Of a DNA stretch of 64,000 nt, positions 39,001-49,822 are shown piece by piece. How positions within the stretch are numbered: position 1 is the stretch's first letter; every line of letters starts with the position of its first letter. The DNA comes from Hypomesus transpacificus (taxonomy: Eukaryota; Chordata; Actinopteri; Osmeriformes; Osmeridae): the NCBI RefSeq assembly GCF_021917145.1, contig NC_061068.1, forward strand, positions 11,319,210-11,383,209, read 5' to 3'. The notes under the pieces were generated by a model, which did not search any database, was not told the origin of the DNA, and saw only the letters and a program-made list of their open reading frames with translations. Position numbers and translations under genes: made by a program.

Positions 39001-42000
39001 CACAAGGAGGAGAACCAGATGGAAAACGTTGTGAAAACCATTTGGACATGTTAGCATGTGCTGTGAAGCAATGCTCCACCGGGTGTACTTCAGAAAGGTC
39101 ATCAAACACAATGCGAGTCTTTGTTAATGCTTTTGAGCAGAGAGATACAAACTAGCTTAACCCTACCTTATTCAGTACCTCTGGGCCTCCGGTCAGTGTC
39201 TTCCTCTTTGGTATTAGCGCACAGTGTAAGAATAATCCGAATCTTTGACTCTGGCAGTGGTGAGTATGCAGCTGGAACAAAGTGTGCTGGACCTGGTCCA
39301 CATCTTGTGATAACCATTCTAGTGGTTACACTGAACAATAGTGCATACAGGTCTCTACAGCTTATCCACAGCTGCCACCACTGAGTTGGATACAAGTTGA
39401 TCGCAGAAAGACAGTCCTTGTGCCCCAGGTATTTTCAAAGCAGTCGCCAGTACTTTTCAATTTTGACTGTCGTGTCATGTCATCTGCACAACTAAGTTTT
39501 ATCATTCTGTCATTGTTCATTTGTATTACAAATGTCACTATAACATATATTGCCACTGTTATTGTAAGACTTTCACTAGCAGTGACAAAAATGATGATTC
39601 AGTATTTATCCAAAATAGCTGTCTGTGTGGGACAGACCTGCAGGCTCTGGTGCTCATGGTTGAACACTTGCCACTGAAGTTTTCCAAAAAGTGTTTATAT
39701 CATAGATGTTCTGTCATTACCTTTTCAGTTGCGTTGAATTACCAAACCGAAGGCCGCATGCTTGAACTGAACAGAGCCAAGTTTGCCAACAATGGTAACT
39801 GTGGATACAATCTCAAGCCCAAGTGCATGTGTAAAGGTTGGTACTCTTATGAGGATGATAACGTAGCATAGCATGATTGGGGCCTTTGGAAGGACCTTTT
39901 AACCATGCATTATCAGTCTGTGACTTTGTCTATGAGCCGATGGGAGCCTGAAATTGAAGATGAGTGGTTCAAAGCCTTGAAGGGGAGATTCAACACACCA
40001 GGATCTCTGTCATAGAATAGGGTCATGGGTATATAGCTGTTTATGGCTCCTGTGTGCTGTCTCTGTCCAGGTGCCTTTAACCCCATGATGGAGGACCCGC
40101 TTCAAGGCCAGAGGAAGACCCAGCTGGTGCTGAAGATCATCAGTGGGCAGCAGCTTCCTAAACCCCAAGACTCCATGATGGGGGACAGAGGGGAGGTGAG
40201 ATGTGTGATGAGGAGGAGGATGTTGATGAGAAGTCTATGCTGGATGGATCATGGAATCTTCTCTTGCTGCTCTAGATCATTGATCCATTTGTGGAGGTGG
40301 AGATCATTGGTCTGCCCATCGACTGCTTTAAAGAACAGACCAGAGTTGTGGATGATAATGGTGAGCACGGAAAAACCTCTTCAGAGTACACATTCAATGG
40401 AATCACCCCAATATACATTATTGCTTACGTAACGGCTTTTAAAATGTACTCCACGCTATGCCATCCATTGAGCTGGGCTACATATCTGTGTTCTGCTTAA
40501 GGGTTCAACCCCATGTGGGAGGAGACCCTGGTCTTCACGGTGCACATGCCCCAGATCGCCTTGGTCCGTTTTGAGGTGTGGGATCACGACTCGATAGGAC
40601 GAGATTTCATTGGACAGCGGACCATCGCTTTCAGCAGCATGATGCCAGGTGACTGGAGAGATGATACGATTGGCCAGAAGCTTGTGCTAATCACATGTCG
40701 AATTTGAATGTATTATATTATATCAATGTCTTTTATTGTGTTTACTTTTTATTTTACTGCGAGTGAGTACATTTGCTGAGTAATTCATGTGGATCTTTAT
40801 CTCCTTTCGAAGGTTATCGCCACATTTATCTGGAGGGAATCAAGGAGGCATCTATCTTTGTCCACGTGGCTGTGAATGACCTCACAGGAAAGGTAGAGGC
40901 TTCTCACTTATTTCTATATCCAGTTGCTCTCCGTAATATCTTATACACACTATTGATAACTTGACTCACTATTCCATTGGAGCTTTTGTAACCGAGTGTC
41001 CCTAGTAAGGACAATGCTTAAAGACACAATTGGTATAGAGACAGCATGCAAACTCTCAAGTCATTCATTTCATATGGGTCACCGATGTTCTGTTTTCAGT
41101 GCGTTACTTAATCACAGCTTGTGTGTTTTGTTTTGTAGGTCAAGTCAACTAATGCTGTGAAAGGACTGATCAAAAAGGCCACCAAACACACCAAGGGCCA
41201 CAAGAAGCAGCAGGCGTCCCTGGACTTCTCCACACACTCCTCGGAAGAGGGGCGCGGGGTCCGCTTTCCCAAAGACCTGGACTCCTTCTCCCAGGACAGC
41301 AGGAACTGCAGCATGTCCTCCAGGGCACTGCCGCCTGCGTTCAGGGCCTCCCTCCACCAGGGGGCGATGAGTGAGCCAGTGAAGCGCTCTCACAGGGTTC
41401 AGATTAAGGACTCTCTAGAGAAGAGGAGGGGCATTCTCAGGATATCCACCTCCTCCAACCCTTGGGAGGCCACCGCCCACTGCATTAAAGAGGGCAGCAC
41501 AGATCTGGAGAACTCGTCTCAGTCCTCCTCTCAGGTCGACAGTCCACGGATTCAGGCGAGATGCCCGGAGCCAGGGCTTCAGCCTCGGACTCCACCGTCG
41601 CAGCGGTCACACCAGGACAGCCCTGGGTCAGATCAGGTGTTTGAGTGGCCCGAGCCAGCACAGACTGAGGAGTTCAAAGATGGAGAACAGACAGAGCAGC
41701 CTTGGGACTCTACTGGGACAATGTCTGTTTCAGCTGTGTTAGAGGTCCTGAGTAGGCCTGAACCTGAGCCACAGCCTCCTTCCCTGCCCCAGGTCCAGCC
41801 CCAATCACAGCCCCAGGTCCAGCCACACCACCAGCCCCAATCACAGCCCCAGGTCCAGCCACAACACCAGCCCCAGTCCTACCCTCCATCACAGCCCGAG
41901 CCCCTATCAGACCACAAGCTCCAACCAGAGTGCCAGGCCCAGCAACCCAAACCTAAATCCATCCCCCAGCCCCTGGTAGCACCGTCCTCTCCACTCCGGG

Positions 42001-42508
42001 TCCGACGGACTCTGCAGACGCCCCCCACCCAGCAGCCCCCCACCCCCATACGGAGGACGGCCCGCTCGCGAAGCTGTCCCCGTAAACAGCCTGCCTCGCC
42101 CCTCACCCCCGCAGCCAATCGCAGGTACGCCGGCCACTGGCAGGGCCCTCCCCCACAAACCCTCCCCCACGGTGGCCACGCCAAGCAGGTGAAGCCCCTA
42201 CCCAACGGACTGGGTCTGTCTGACAGCGAGTCCAGCAGCGCGGGCAGCATGGAGAGCCTGGAGCTCCTGCCCTCCCGTGTGCCGTTCGACGGGGCCAGGG
42301 GGGACGGCACCCTGCAGAGGCAGATGAACGCCATGTTCGACGAGAAGATGATGGAGATCCGCAGCAAATCGCCGCTCTTTTTCAATGGTGAGATATCGCG
42401 ACCGTCCCAGTGGAAGCCTGAGTTGGTGACCGTGTGAAACGGTCGGGGGGTTGAAAACTGTAATGATGTCTGATGCCGTCTGTCTTTGCAGATCGCTCCA
42501 CCTTGTAA
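33070..42508 (+). CDS. plch2: Phospholipase C eta-2
   Basis: PLC-eta2 hydrolyses PIP2 to IP3 and diacylglycerol and responds strongly to calcium, mainly in neurons. The 21 coding exons are 33070-33385, 34069-34215, 34596-34839, 35227-35356, 36150-36320, 36553-36646, 36803-37006, 37189-37309, 37448-37619, 37734-37847, 38183-38266, 38396-38496, 38604-38692, 38809-38994, 39729-39836, 40071-40195, 40276-40360, 40502-40648, 40813-40892, 41139-42387 and 42492-42508. They total 3,984 bases in frame (1,327 residues). Domains in order: PH (about 107-215), EF hands (DKNGDG at 246-251), X box with SSHNTYL (catalytic His405) and His450, an acidic linker, Y box (about 640-760) and C2 (about 775-905). The tail is Ser/Pro-rich and ends RSTL, a possible PDZ ligand. 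Intron 3 is AT-AC. PLCH2 fits better than PLCH1 by the linker and the neighbouring ski. Confidence 0.95.
34355..34544 (-). mobile_element. tRNA-derived SINE in plch2 intron 2
   Basis: Read on the minus strand, it starts with a tRNA-like head (GGAGTCAGATGGCTGAGCGG, then an AGTAATCAGAAGGTTGCCGG B-box region) and ends in the tail motif AGAGCGTCTGCTAAATGACT. It is flanked by a 6-bp direct repeat, CTAGAT, at 34349-34354 and 34545-34550. The family looks tRNA-Leu-like; the name was not assigned. It fills half of a 380-base intron and ends about 50 bases from the exon 3 acceptor. Confidence 0.85.
34840..35226 (+). other. U12-type AT-AC intron in plch2
   Basis: The intron starts ATATCCTT, the minor-spliceosome 5' splice site consensus, and ends CAC. 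A branch-site match, ACCTTGAC, lies about 13 bases before the end, as expected for U12 introns. Splicing CA|A restores a Gln codon followed by the family Trp (RDQ|WLQQTF). No GT-AG alternative gives the conserved protein. PLC genes are among the families reported to carry U12 introns. Confidence 0.92.
41790..41890 (+). repeat. Coding Q/P minisatellite in plch2 exon 20
   Basis: Within the C-terminal tail the units CCAGCCCCAATCACAGCCCC and CAGGTCCAGCC recur, encoding repeated PQSQPQVQP-type peptides. Length is probably polymorphic. Confidence 0.85.
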
Positions 42509-43283
42509 TGAGCAGGCAGTCCACAGAGCGCAGGGGCTGGGTGACGCCTCGTAGACCCAGCTAGGATGGAGGAACCTCAGACGCACAGTACAGTACATTA
42601 CTGTTTACAGTCAAATTACTGTCATCACATATTGTATATATTTTTTTAAAGCTATTTTGAAGGAAGTAGTAACATGTTTTAATCAATGTGCAATTGTGGC
42701 CATTGTAGACAAATCAAGACAATACAAGGGTATCATTAGGTTGTTTTTTATTCTTTTGACAATGTGCCGTACAGTTTACAGCCACATACTCTGGTGTTTC
42801 TGTTTATACATGTGATCTGTAATGACCAAAACGAGTGAACCAAAGAATTTACTGTTTCAGTTACTGTTCAAATAGTGTGATGCCAATTGTTCAAAAGTAG
42901 GTCAATGTACAATGTCAATTTATATGATGTGAAACCGAATACCCAACACAAAACTAAAACTCTGTTAAAAATGTTTTTTAGTATTTAACTCACATCTAAT
43001 TCAGCACTGAAAATTGTATCAGTAACCATTCACATGGTTCTCATTCAAATGCTCTTCTACATGTTTTCCTTTGAACAAACTGTAGTATTGTTAATTGACA
43101 AAAACATAATATTTAGTATGTTATGGACTCATCATCTAAGCGACAAAACCATTAAATTCTTTTTGACGTATTTCCATTTTCTGTTGCAAGACTCATGTCA
43201 TTTTCACTTGGTTAGCTCTAAACAAATTACAGCATGTTTTACAATGAAATACAAGAGCACTATTTTGCAGCCACATCCCAATG

Positions 43284-43289
43284 AATAAA
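43284..43289 (+). terminator. Candidate poly(A) signal of plch2
   Basis: AATAAA about 780 bases after the plch2 stop, in A/T-rich sequence. Confidence 0.5.
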
Positions 43290-43870
43290 CTCTTAATGTC
43301 CATCACTCAAAGAAGGTCAGCAATTCTTGGTGAAATCCCAGTTAAGGATATATTTTGAAAGATCACTATAATTCAGAATGAGTTATCATAGACTTGATTC
43401 AGTTGTACACCGGCACAATCAACCCCCAGGTCTATCTATGCTGAATAGGAAAACATCCAAGTGCATGTCTCATGTTAGTATGTTTATATGGAGGTGAGTG
43501 AGTGTGTGGTGTGTGTGTGGTGTGTAGTGTGTGCGTGGTGTGTGTGGTAAGCGTGGTGTGCGTGTGGTGTGTGTGGTGAGCGTGGTGTGTGTGCGTGGCC
43601 TCTCAAGCCTTGTCCTCCTGGCTCCTGTTCACATTGCTGCTCCTCAGACGCTGACTCAGTTCATCAGACAAAACAATACAGCAGGACTTCTGTGGAAAAG
43701 ACAAGATTCAGAAACAAGAGTCTTAGAGCGCATAGTGTTTTTGTTGAGTGAACTCTGTGTATGTCATTTAAACTGTAAGTAGCCAGTTTGTTCCGTTCGC
43801 GGGTTGAGCAGAACAAGATCTAGTAGTTTTGGGTTCTTAGTGACGTAGCGACAACAGGTGTTGCACCGAA

Positions 43871-43973
43871 AGCTGTGACCCATCAGAAGCTGTGACCCAT
43901 CAGAAACTGTGACCCATCAGAAGCTGTGACCGCAGAGGCAGGGCTGTGATGCGGTCACAGCTTCTGATGGGTC
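43871..43973. repeat. 17-bp tandem repeat ending in a perfect 23-bp inverted repeat
   Basis: Three full copies and a partial copy of AGCTGTGACCCATCAGA span 43871-43931. The last copy is the left arm (43911-43933) of a perfect inverted repeat whose right arm is 43951-43973, with a 17-base loop. It lies between the convergent ends of plch2 and the receptor gene. Confidence 0.93.
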
Positions 43974-44280
43974 AAAGCAGAGCCCGTCTTGAGAGCCTGT
44001 CCACTCCCTATAAGCCCCATTGTACCGAATTTGGTTGCAGTTCCACCAGAGTTCCACTAGGGGTGATCGCCAGCATGAGGCAATGAGTGGAAAATTCTAT
44101 GGAGTCTATGGAGCTAGACGGCAAAATTAGTCTCTTCGCCTGATTGTCTGTGAGAAATCTCAGATTTGATTGTAGTTTTTGCAAGCTCAACATGGATTAT
44201 ACGTCCGAGTTTCATGTCATTAACTGTTTAGCGCTCGAGGTTACAGTTACATTTCTAAATTGGAGTCAGATATTGACGAG

Positions 44281-47200
44281 TCAATCTCCCTGAACATCTA
44301 ACCAAATAGTTTCACAGCCAGAGACAAACGCAGGCGTCCCTGGCATTACACATACAGTACATGTGTGCCAGCATGTGGCTCGTACCCTCTGCTCCCCAGC
44401 ACTGCTCCGGGTCTTGGAGGTGAGCTCCAGGAGAGCCAGCAGGACCCCCAGCCCCAGGCCCAGGCCCAGAATCAGGAACATCCCCTTGAGGCTGTGGGGA
44501 TGCAGGGCCGAGGCTTTGGCCGTGTCGGTCACACAGCTGCTGGCCCACCACTTACTGCGCAGGTAGGCCAACTCCCCAGCCTCACTCAGCTGGAGGATGG
44601 CCACACTCAGGTTCTTTAGTAAGGGAGAGCCTGGAGGAGGACACAAACAAGGATTTATTGACCTGATTTCATTTCCATTCCTGTACACTCGTACATAAAT
44701 GAAGTCAGTATACAATAACTAAGAGAAACCGAAGAGCAAATCGAGTAGAAACGGGTGTTATTTGAATTTCTTAACGACCCATAACGACCCATTCATTTGA
44801 ATCAGGTGTATTAGAGCCCTGAGGACCAGGGTTGGGAACCACTGCCATAGACAGCGGGCTCACCTAGCGTGGCTGCGATGCTGTAGCCCCTCATCCCGAT
44901 GACCTCGTGGGCTCGCACAAGGTCACAGTGGCGGGCCACCGCCAGGTCAAGGGAGACAGACTCCCCAATAAAGGCAAAGTTGCCCTCCCTGGCTCGCCGG
45001 ACACCCTCGTCCATTGATGAGACAAAACTCTTGCTTCTCTCCATGTGCTCGTAGATCCTGCGGTAGGCTGGATTGTTTGAGTTCTACAGAAGACGGAGCA
45101 AAACAAAAAAGAGGAGAACCGTCAAACCAGAGGAGCAAAGTACGAGTCGACTCTTATAAGCATGAGGGGGCCATAAGTGAGTAGGGGGAGATGGGGGGGG
45201 GAGGGGAAAGGGTTCCCTCACCTTGAAGAAGGCTAGTGTCGAGGAACCAGCCAGGGTCCCAAACTCAATCGCTTCCTGGTTGGCCAAGTCCTCAAACCCT
45301 TTCACCGACAGGGAGGTGGAGTCAGAGGACTGGGAGGAGCTCAGGTTGGAGAAGTAGCAGGCCAGGAGCACGAGAGCAAACAGCCACCAGGTGCAGCAGA
45401 TGACCCGCCCTGACAGAGCCTTAGGGTGGGGCCCGGCACCTGAACATCATCACAGAGAACTGAACATCATCACAGAGAACTGAACATCATCACAGAGAAC
45501 TGAACATCAGCGCACCACTGTCTACTACTGAAACATTCAAAGGAAAGCACTGAAAACCAAGAAATAAAACTTATTATTATATATATAATATATATTATTA
45601 ATATATATATATATTATATATATTAAAAATATATATAAATAATACCTAATTAACCCCAATTAACTTTCGGAACTGTCAAACTATAAACAACATTTCTTTC
45701 TTAACAAAAGAGCATCATCTGTAGATTTTTTTTTCCGGAGTTTGTTCTGTTCCTCAACGACACAAGCTAGGACAATACCTCTGGCCTAATTGGACCATTT
45801 AAGCCCCTCCCCCCCCCATGATCAAGGAATTAACAGACCTGACGGTGGTGATATTCAATGAAAGCCTTGCAAAAGCATGAACATCATCTCATATCAGAAT
45901 CATTTGAAGATAGTTGAGACCTTGTAAGGTGAGGGCTCCAGCAGTGTACCACAGGCTGTGCAGCAGGGTGAAGCTGTTCTCCTCTGTCTGGGGCTGGCTC
46001 CATTCACATGGGCTCAGTCTGGTCACACACCCACCAACCAGAAAAGTTTCAACACATTAATTTATGTCTTCAATCATAAAATGACCCCCTTGTCTAATAA
46101 AACATGAATTTGGATCACAAGCTCAGACGAGATGGATAGAACCAGACAAACCAACGCCCCACCTGGCTACAATGAAGATGCAGGCAGAGGTTCCCAGGTA
46201 GGCCAGGAGAATGCCCCCCCAGGTCTCTGCTGAGAAAGGACTCAGGAAGTCAAAGAAGCCGGCCTCCTCCACGATATCCTTCTTCAGCAGAATGCTGATT
46301 CCTGTCTGCATGAATGGCTTGGTCATGGCCACAGCCTTCTCCCTCGCCGCGGTCAGGGTCAGGGGAGCGATAGCCAGGTCCGCTTCCTGCAGGGACATTA
46401 TACAAATATGGATACCACAAACACAAACACACACCAAGATGACGTCTTAGCAGCCCTGGCTGACCATTTCGAATCACACAATCTGTCAGAATACAACCAA
46501 AACGATTCTGGCTGACTAGGTAGTAGGTACAAATGCAAAATGGGGTCCTGAAGTGCGTTCTCACCCCTCTCACCACCTCTCCGATCATGCCGTTCCAGTC
46601 GCCATTGTCATCCTGACGCCCGTAGTTGTTGTCCTTCACCAGGTGAACGCTGTATTTGAAGCCGAGCTTCTTGGAGAGCTCCGACAGCAGGTCCATGCAG
46701 TAGCCCTCCAGCTGGGAGCCTTTGGACATGGTGTATGGGTCTTGCTGTAGGAGGAGACATCCCGAGGCTTTATTGTCTGGTCATCCTTTTTCGATTTGTT
46801 CTTAATGCATTTTGCGGGATAAATTACACGCTTGAGGATTGATATGCTATTACCTTAATGGTTGTGATCTTCAACTCTGATCTCACTAAGGAGGAAAAAG
46901 AGGTTGCAGTGGAATTGAGAGTTAACATCGGAACGCTAAAGGTCACTTGATAACAGCATGGATTCATTCAGCCTTCCCTTGTGTAATTGGTCTTTCATTT
47001 ACACAAATCAATTACACTACTTCTTTGCAATGGAGCTGATCGGTGTAACAATTCTAATAAGCTATGGATGGATCCAGTGAGGACTAGCAGCCACTGCTAA
47101 TGATGCTTTAGCCTTTTGTCTCCTGTGACACTGAGACTTTGTCAAAGTGTCTTTCCGGACTTCTTGCTGGCTCGACATCACTGAGTCGCTGACGTTGTTC

Positions 47201-48220
47201 TTTTCTGGGCAGGAATGCCCTTCCATATTTAGCAGGGGAGAATCAAAGGGGCCTTTGTGCGGTGCTGTGACCATCCCCAGAGTCACTGACCCCTCCACAG
47301 ATAGAGAGGTGAACGTGGGGGTGCATTGACTATGCCCCCCCCAGCCACCATTCTGGTTTCCGGTATCCTAGCGATCTGGCCGCTCTCCTTTCTCCCAGTT
47401 GAAAGTGCTCCATTACAACACCCCCAGTCTATAAACAGCCACAGACCACTGGAGTGGGGATCCAAATCATGACAAAGCCGTGGCGCTGTGGGGTATGGAG
47501 GGCAGTCAGAGAGTATCTAAAGCCTTGATTCAGGCTAGGCCCTCTGGGCCACAGCCATGCCACAGGGGTGATCTTGACACCCATTGGATCCTCCTATTCA
47601 GGATGTGACACGCATACAAGCTCTTCAGGGACCTGTCACTTTTTTTCCCATCTCTCAAACACAGGCCTTCTTGTTTGTTGCTTTGAATTGATTTATTACC
47701 ATTTTTGTCTGCATGTCAGCTGGCTTGCTTCCTTTTCTATCAGACGAGGTGGTGCTGTGTGCCAGGCAGGATGTAGCCCATAGCACCCCTGGAGCCCCTG
47801 GCTTTGAAGCCATGCCCAGCTGACAGTTTCCCCCATTTCTGACACCACGGGCCCAAGACATGTCACCACATCCAGCAGTGAAGACATGAGGAGTCTGGCA
47901 GAGACTTGACTAGCTAACTGTCAATTTGCCACCACAGAAACACAACAAGTGCTTTGAATGGTCAAACTGTTTAAGTATCGACCATTAACAACTAATGATT
48001 TCTCATATTACTCCGTTTTCATCTAGGATATCTCTCCCATGCCAAGAGCGCTGTTCGACCTTTTGACAGTGGCACAAATAATTTTTCTCCATAAAAGGGT
48101 AAATGTATAGGGTAAATCTTAACTCAGAACAGAGTAGACATTTGACTTACCTGCAGTGCAGGTCCCAAAGTTCAGAAGATGCACCATGGTGCACAGGATG
48201 AACCCTAAAAGCATCCTCAT
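44281..48220 (-). CDS. Kainate-binding-protein-like ionotropic glutamate receptor
   Basis: A short membrane glutamate receptor of the kainate-binding protein class (fish, frog, chick), which lacks the amino-terminal domain of ordinary subunits. Coding exons, 5' to 3': 48220-48151, 46885-46854, 46744-46565, 46386-46163, 46018-45921, 45439-45222, 45083-44864, 44630-44281; total 463 codons, close to the class size. Residues 1-23 form a signal peptide. S1 holds TIKQDPYTM and the ligand residues Pro102, Thr104 and Arg109; S2 holds Ser268-Thr269 and Glu315, so glutamate-site residues are intact. M1 is about 146-168, and the pore loop has Gln201 at the Q/R site (GALTLQGAGPHPKAL). M3 is about 213-234 and M4 about 397-418. 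The usual SYTANLAAF gate motif at the M3 end is replaced by CYFSNLSSS. Such proteins bind kainate strongly but mostly do not form channels alone. The exon 5 donor (GTCTCA) is weak. Confidence 0.9.
45441..45509. repeat. 20-bp tandem repeat at a splice acceptor
   Basis: Three full copies and a partial copy of TGAACATCATCACAGAGAAC abut receptor exon 6 (starting at 45439 on the minus strand). On the coding strand every copy carries the acceptor-like TGATGTTCAG, so the true acceptor has been copied upstream. Confidence 0.92.
45571..45655. repeat. (TA)n-rich low-complexity tract
   Basis: Nearly pure A/T sequence with TATATA runs in receptor intron 5, self-complementary over much of its length. Confidence 0.85.
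46886..48150. other. Intron 1 of the receptor gene
   Basis: About 1.26 kb between the signal-peptide exon and the first S1 exon. No repeat or exon was recognised. The 5' side (48236-48520) probably holds a 5' UTR intron and a non-coding first exon: there is an acceptor-like TTATGCAG just before 48236 and a donor-like GTAAAG near 48400 on the minus strand. Confidence 0.45.
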
Positions 48221-48642
48221 ACTGACACCTCTGATCCTGCATAACGTACAAACATAAATACACAAGACAAAACATAAGCAAATACCACCGTATCCCCAAC
48301 AACCAAAACTAAAACAATACCTATGAAGAAACATTTAATAGCATAGCTTCAGTTTTTTTCCCAGGTGGACATTTAGTAAAAATGGAAAGTTCTTTACCTG
48401 ACAGTTTTCCTTGTTGTACAGTGAGACTGCTGAGTGGACGACTTCTGTGGAAGACTGACTTCAATGAGCCAGACTTGGTCATCAGTGGATTACAAGTACT
48501 CATCGCAGGAAATAGGGGCTGCTGAAACAGCCAATCGATTTGTGTGGGTGGAGAGTGTAGATCGCGTATAAAATGTGGGTGGGGGACAAGGGGGCTGTAG
48601 GGTGGAACATAAGATCAACTTGGAAACAGAACCATTTAAGAC

Positions 48643-48648
48643 TTTATT
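48643..48648 (-). terminator. Candidate poly(A) signal of kctd6
   Basis: AATAAA on the minus strand about 1.2 kb after the kctd6 stop. Another copy lies at 48899-48904, and an ATTAAA variant lies at 49506-49511 inside the MITE. Which is used cannot be told from sequence. Confidence 0.4.
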
Positions 48649-49416
48649 TTAAATAGGGATAGATGAAGTTACACATTGGACCTACTTTGAGGAGTCAGAT
48701 ACAATGCATTATCAGGATAAGGCTATGCTGTTCTCAGTATTAGTCCCTGAATGGTCCTATACAAGTTGTTTACAAGGACAAAAACAATGAGTCCGACCGA
48801 TATGTATTACAGTTGAGTTGAACATATGTTACACAGTATTTCACCTTAAACATCAGTCCAGCACTTCACAACCATTCACAGGAAACATTGATTTTATATT
48901 TATTTAAATTACTTATTGGCCTATCAACTGATATAGAACTCTATGGACTGACAAAGAGAATGTAATCCTACTAGAAACATTGGTTTACAGCCATACTGTG
49001 TTTTGAGCTTAACATATTTTACCCAATAAAGAGAGAAATCTTTACACTACACACTTAATAAATGTTTTGGACTTAATTCTTGTTCTTCGTAATTTGATGA
49101 AAGGGAAAATAGTATAATTTCAGCCCTTAAGGGATTTAGAAGGGAAAAAAAGGCATTCAATAATTACTGTACGTGTAATAATCATTATCATCACGTACCA
49201 CATGCAGTCAAGTTCAAGCTAGGACCCACTTGTTGAAGGTCAAATTGACACTATGTTCCAATTCCCACGGAAAACCTGTCAGTGATCATAGAAATATCCA
49301 GTATGGTACATATTTCCCCATGAAAGAGTTTTCACCACACTGATTAGTTCTCCTACATCTAAACTGTAGAGGTATAGAATGTTATTTGGGTATTGGCACT
49401 ACTACTACAATGACAC

Positions 49417-49710
49417 CAGGGTTTCCCGCAGCACTTTGCAGTTAAGGCGGCCACCTAAGCAACACACGCCTGCCGCCTTAACTACGTTGTAAAACATTTT
49501 TTAATTTTAATGAGCAATATCTGCCGTGTTACTCCTGTTTTCTCCCCTCCATTCCAAACCGTGACAAACACCAGTCTCCCTTCTCTGCAGAACGCATTGG
49601 AGGAAAAACGCATTGGAGGAAAAACGCATTGGAGGAAAAACGTCCCCCGCGCTCCGCCGGCAAACCCCACCCTCCCACCTTAACCAACACATTTTCTGCG
49701 GGAAACCCTG
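49417..49710. mobile_element. hAT-like MITE in the kctd6 3' region, 294 bp
   Basis: Perfect 15-bp terminal inverted repeats: CAGGGTTTCCCGCAG at 49417-49431 and CTGCGGGAAACCCTG at 49696-49710. A 7-bp direct repeat, ATGACAC, flanks it at 49410-49416 and 49711-49717 (hAT elements normally give 8 bp). Inside are three copies of a 16-base unit, CGCATTGGAGGAAAAA, at 49593-49640. There is no coding capacity. It lies 113 bases downstream of the kctd6 stop, probably inside the 3' UTR. Confidence 0.85.
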
Positions 49711-49822
49711 ATGACACGTAGACATAGTACATGTGTGTGCCAGACAGGTGTATTTGAACGTCTGAGGCATGCGTGTGTGTCCCAGCTGTTTGTGTCCCCC
49801 CGACACTAATCGGTCAGCCAGT

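Noticed and set aside
38997-39728. Open frames in plch2 intron 14
   Set aside because: They lie outside the exons needed for the conserved Y domain, have no family resemblance, and the flanking exons join perfectly in frame without them.
48221-48334. Upstream extension of the receptor signal-peptide frame to an ATG at 48334
   Set aside because: An acceptor-like TTATGCAG ends at 48237, and the MRMLLGFILC start at 48220 already gives a proper signal peptide; the extension is probably intron.
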